Notes under the pieces: generated by a model
What the model was told of the DNA's origin: nothing
The model's database searches: none
The model's input: only the letters and a program-made list of their open reading frames with translations
Translations under genes and position numbers: made by a program
Shown: piece by piece, positions 5,258-6,703 of the stretch
How the letters are laid out: each line of letters opens with the position of its first letter
How positions within the stretch are numbered: the stretch's first letter is position 1
DNA from: Desulfobacterales bacterium
Lineage (GTDB): Bacteria; Desulfobacterota; Desulfobacteria; Desulfobacterales; UBA2174_A
Assembly (NCBI GenBank): GCA_025454075.1
Contig: JALOPD010000197.1
Coordinates: 1 to 6,703 of the forward strand
Length of the DNA stretch: 6,703 nt
Reading direction: 5' to 3'

Positions 5258-6166
5258 ATGAAACACATTCTTGGCGGAACGGGATTGCTTTTCTGTCTTC
5301 TCATGGTCGGTTATCCGGCATCGGCCGCGAATGTCAAGACCTTTGTCAGCATCGCTCCCCAGCAATATTTCGTCCAGAAAATCGGAGGGGACCTTGTGGA
5401 TGTTTCGGTGCTGGTCGCACCGGGGGCGGACCCGCACACGTATGAGCCCAAACCCCGGCAGATGGCCGAGCTTGCGAAGAGCGCCGTGTACTTTGCCGTC
5501 GGAGTCGACTTCGAAAAGGCATGGATGAAGAAGATTGCCGCTGCCAACCCGCGCATGCGGATCGTGCCAACCGACTCAGGCATTGCAAAGATAGACATTG
5601 CCCGGCAACACCATCAGGTGCTCGATAAAGGGCAAAAAGATGCCCATGGCAAAGACAAGCATCACCATGATCCCGAGGGTACGGCGGACCCCCACGTCTG
5701 GCTGTCTCCGCCATTGGTGAAAGTCCAGGCCGGGCACATCAGGGATGCGCTCGTTGCGGTTGATTCGGCCAACCGAACGCGCTATGAAGAAAACTATGCC
5801 GCGTTTATACGGGAAATCGATGCGCTGGACGCCGACTTAAATTCACTTTTTGCCGGCAGGCAGGGTAACCGGTTTATGGTGTTTCACCCCTCCTGGGGTT
5901 ATTTTGCCCAGGCCTACGGTCTCGAACAAGTGCCGATAGAAATCGAAGGCAAGAACCCTAAGCCCGCGCAACTCAAAGAGCTCATTCAACATGCCAAAGA
6001 GCACGGCATCAAGGTGATTTTCGTTCAACCACAGTTTTCAGTGAAAAGCGCGGAGATGGTGTCCCGTGAAATCAACGGTCAGGTGGTGATTGCCGACCCA
6101 ATGGCGGCAAACTGGACTGAAAATTTGCTCGAGGTCGGCCGGAAATTCAGGGCCGCCCTCCGCTGA
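5258..6166 (+). CDS. znuA: Periplasmic zinc/manganese-binding protein of an ABC importer (ZnuA-like)
   Basis: A 302-residue cluster-9 (TroA/ZnuA) solute-binding protein that captures a divalent metal, probably Zn2+, in the periplasm for an ABC importer. Residues 1-23 are a signal peptide ending in ASA; Cys13 is not in a lipobox. The metal ligands of the family are at His60 (DPHTYEP), His146 (DPHVWLSP), His210 (HPSWGYF) and Asp280 (ADPM). Between the first two lies a His-rich acidic loop (about 118-138: HHQ, AHGKDKHHHD), a mark of zinc-type members. The mature part has no cysteines, so the disulfide of E. coli ZnuA is absent. ATG 5258 is preferred over GTG 5255 because AAAGGAG (5245-5251) is 6 nt from it. 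Codon use is less G/C-rich than in the genes to the left. The ATPase gene follows after 11 nt. A manganese-specific role cannot be excluded. Confidence 0.92.
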   Translation: MKHILGGTGLLFCLLMVGYPASAANVKTFVSIAPQQYFVQKIGGDLVDVSVLVAPGADPHTYEPKPRQMAELAKSAVYFAVGVDFEKAWMKKIAAANPRMRIVPTDSGIAKIDIARQHHQVLDKGQKDAHGKDKHHHDPEGTADPHVWLSPPLVKVQAGHIRDALVAVDSANRTRYEENYAAFIREIDALDADLNSLFAGRQGNRFMVFHPSWGYFAQAYGLEQVPIEIEGKNPKPAQLKELIQHAKEHGIKVIFVQPQFSVKSAEMVSREINGQVVIADPMAANWTENLLEVGRKFRAALR

Positions 6167-6177
6167 GGGTGCCCGCA

Positions 6178-6703
6178 ATGGCCGAAGCCATCATTGACGT
6201 CAGCGGGGTCTGGTTTTCCTTCAACGGTCAGCAGGTTCTCCAAGACGTGGACCTGAAAGTGGAGCGGGGGGACTTCCTGGTTGTCATCGGCCCCAACGGC
6301 GGGGGCAAGACGACCCTGCTCAAGCTGATGCTGGGGCTGCTCGAACCCACCCGTGGATCGGTGTGCGTTTTCGGCCGGCCGCCGGCCGAAGCGACTCATC
6401 GGATCGGCTATGTGCCCCAGAACGTCCACGTCAACAAAACCTTTCCGGTCTCGGTTCTCGATGTGGTCCTGATGGGCCGGCTGCGAACGAGCAAAGGCTG
6501 GTCGCGGCACAGCCGGCAAGACCGATTGGCCGCGCAGGCGTCCCTGGAGCAGCTTGGGGTCTGGGAGGTCCGGGACCGGAGAATCGGCGATCTGTCCGGC
6601 GGGCAGCTGCAGCGGGTGTTCATTGCCCGCGCGCTCGTGTCGGGGCCTGAAGTGCTCTTCCTGGACGAAGCCATGGCCAGCATCGACGCCCAGAGCCGCG
6701 GCG
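6178..6703 (+). CDS. znuC: Metal ABC importer ATP-binding protein (ZnuC-like), 3' end outside window
   Basis: The first 175 residues of an ABC ATPase that powers metal import with the preceding solute-binding protein and a permease expected downstream. Visible motifs are Walker A GPNGGGKT (38-45), the Q-loop VPQ (Gln81), the family-typical stretch FPVSVLDVVLMG (89-100), the ABC signature LSGGQ (139-143), Walker B VLFLDE (159-164, catalytic Glu164) and the D-loop ASID (167-170). After the catalytic Glu the sequence reads A-M-A rather than the more common P-T-A or P-M-A. GAGGG (6165-6169), overlapping the stop codon of the previous gene, serves as ribosome binding site 8 nt before ATG. The short spacing indicates one operon under the upstream operator. 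The frame is open at the right edge, so the H-loop His and the C-terminus are not seen. Confidence 0.93.
   Translation, partial: MAEAIIDVSGVWFSFNGQQVLQDVDLKVERGDFLVVIGPNGGGKTTLLKLMLGLLEPTRGSVCVFGRPPAEATHRIGYVPQNVHVNKTFPVSVLDVVLMGRLRTSKGWSRHSRQDRLAAQASLEQLGVWEVRDRRIGDLSGGQLQRVFIARALVSGPEVLFLDEAMASIDAQSRG

Noticed and set aside
2940..6703. A zinc-themed cluster of sodC, cysS and znu genes
   Set aside because: All three involve zinc, but they are separated by their own intergenic regions and no operator-like TGCAAC repeat was found before sodC or cysS, so proximity is probably coincidental.
1..6703. tRNA genes, CRISPR arrays, insertion sequences or attachment sites
   Set aside because: No cloverleaf-like sequence, regularly spaced repeats, transposase frame or terminal inverted repeats were seen on either strand.

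Overview
The window is 6.7 kb of GC-rich bacterial DNA with every supported gene on the + strand. Gene content and style point to a proteobacterium in the broad sense, most likely a Desulfobacterota-type (former deltaproteobacterial) organism. That assignment is inferred from an acyl-CoA dehydrogenase, phasin-like and ABC1 kinase run with deltaproteobacterial-looking proteins. No rRNA or other phylogenetic marker is present to settle it.

Layout. (1) Bases 1-2713 hold a tight probable operon: the 3' part of an acyl-CoA dehydrogenase gene, a small coiled-coil phasin-like protein with a Lys/Ala/Pro tail, and an AarF/ABC1/UbiB-family atypical kinase with two C-terminal membrane segments. Gaps are 19 and 29 nt. 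The kinase stop codon lies in the loop of a perfect GC-rich hairpin, and a terminator-like stem with a T-rich tail follows. (2) Bases 2714-3467 hold a leader with a strong hairpin and sodC, an exported Cu,Zn superoxide dismutase with its metal ligands and disulfide cysteines intact. (3) Bases 3468-4996 hold cysS, cysteinyl-tRNA synthetase, behind a candidate extended -10 promoter. (4) Bases 4997-5257 are an unusually AT-rich control region with a perfect 15-bp inverted repeat, two candidate promoters, a second degenerate copy of the repeat beside the ribosome binding site, and a further 10-bp palindrome. (5) Bases 5258-6703 hold the start of a znuABC-type metal uptake operon: a periplasmic metal-binding protein with a His-rich loop, then the ATPase, which runs off the right edge. 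A permease gene would be expected next.

How the parts relate. The left operon links acyl-CoA oxidation with a phasin-like/ABC1 kinase pair that may act in membrane lipid or quinone biology (inference). The right side is a metal-regulated transport operon. Its control region is the most informative non-coding part of the window: the inverted repeat covers the -10 of one candidate promoter and overlaps the -35 of the other, as expected for a Fur-family (Zur-like) repressor. Nothing in the window is a clearly new multi-gene system. The best leads are the operator architecture and the phasin-like/ABC1 kinase pair.
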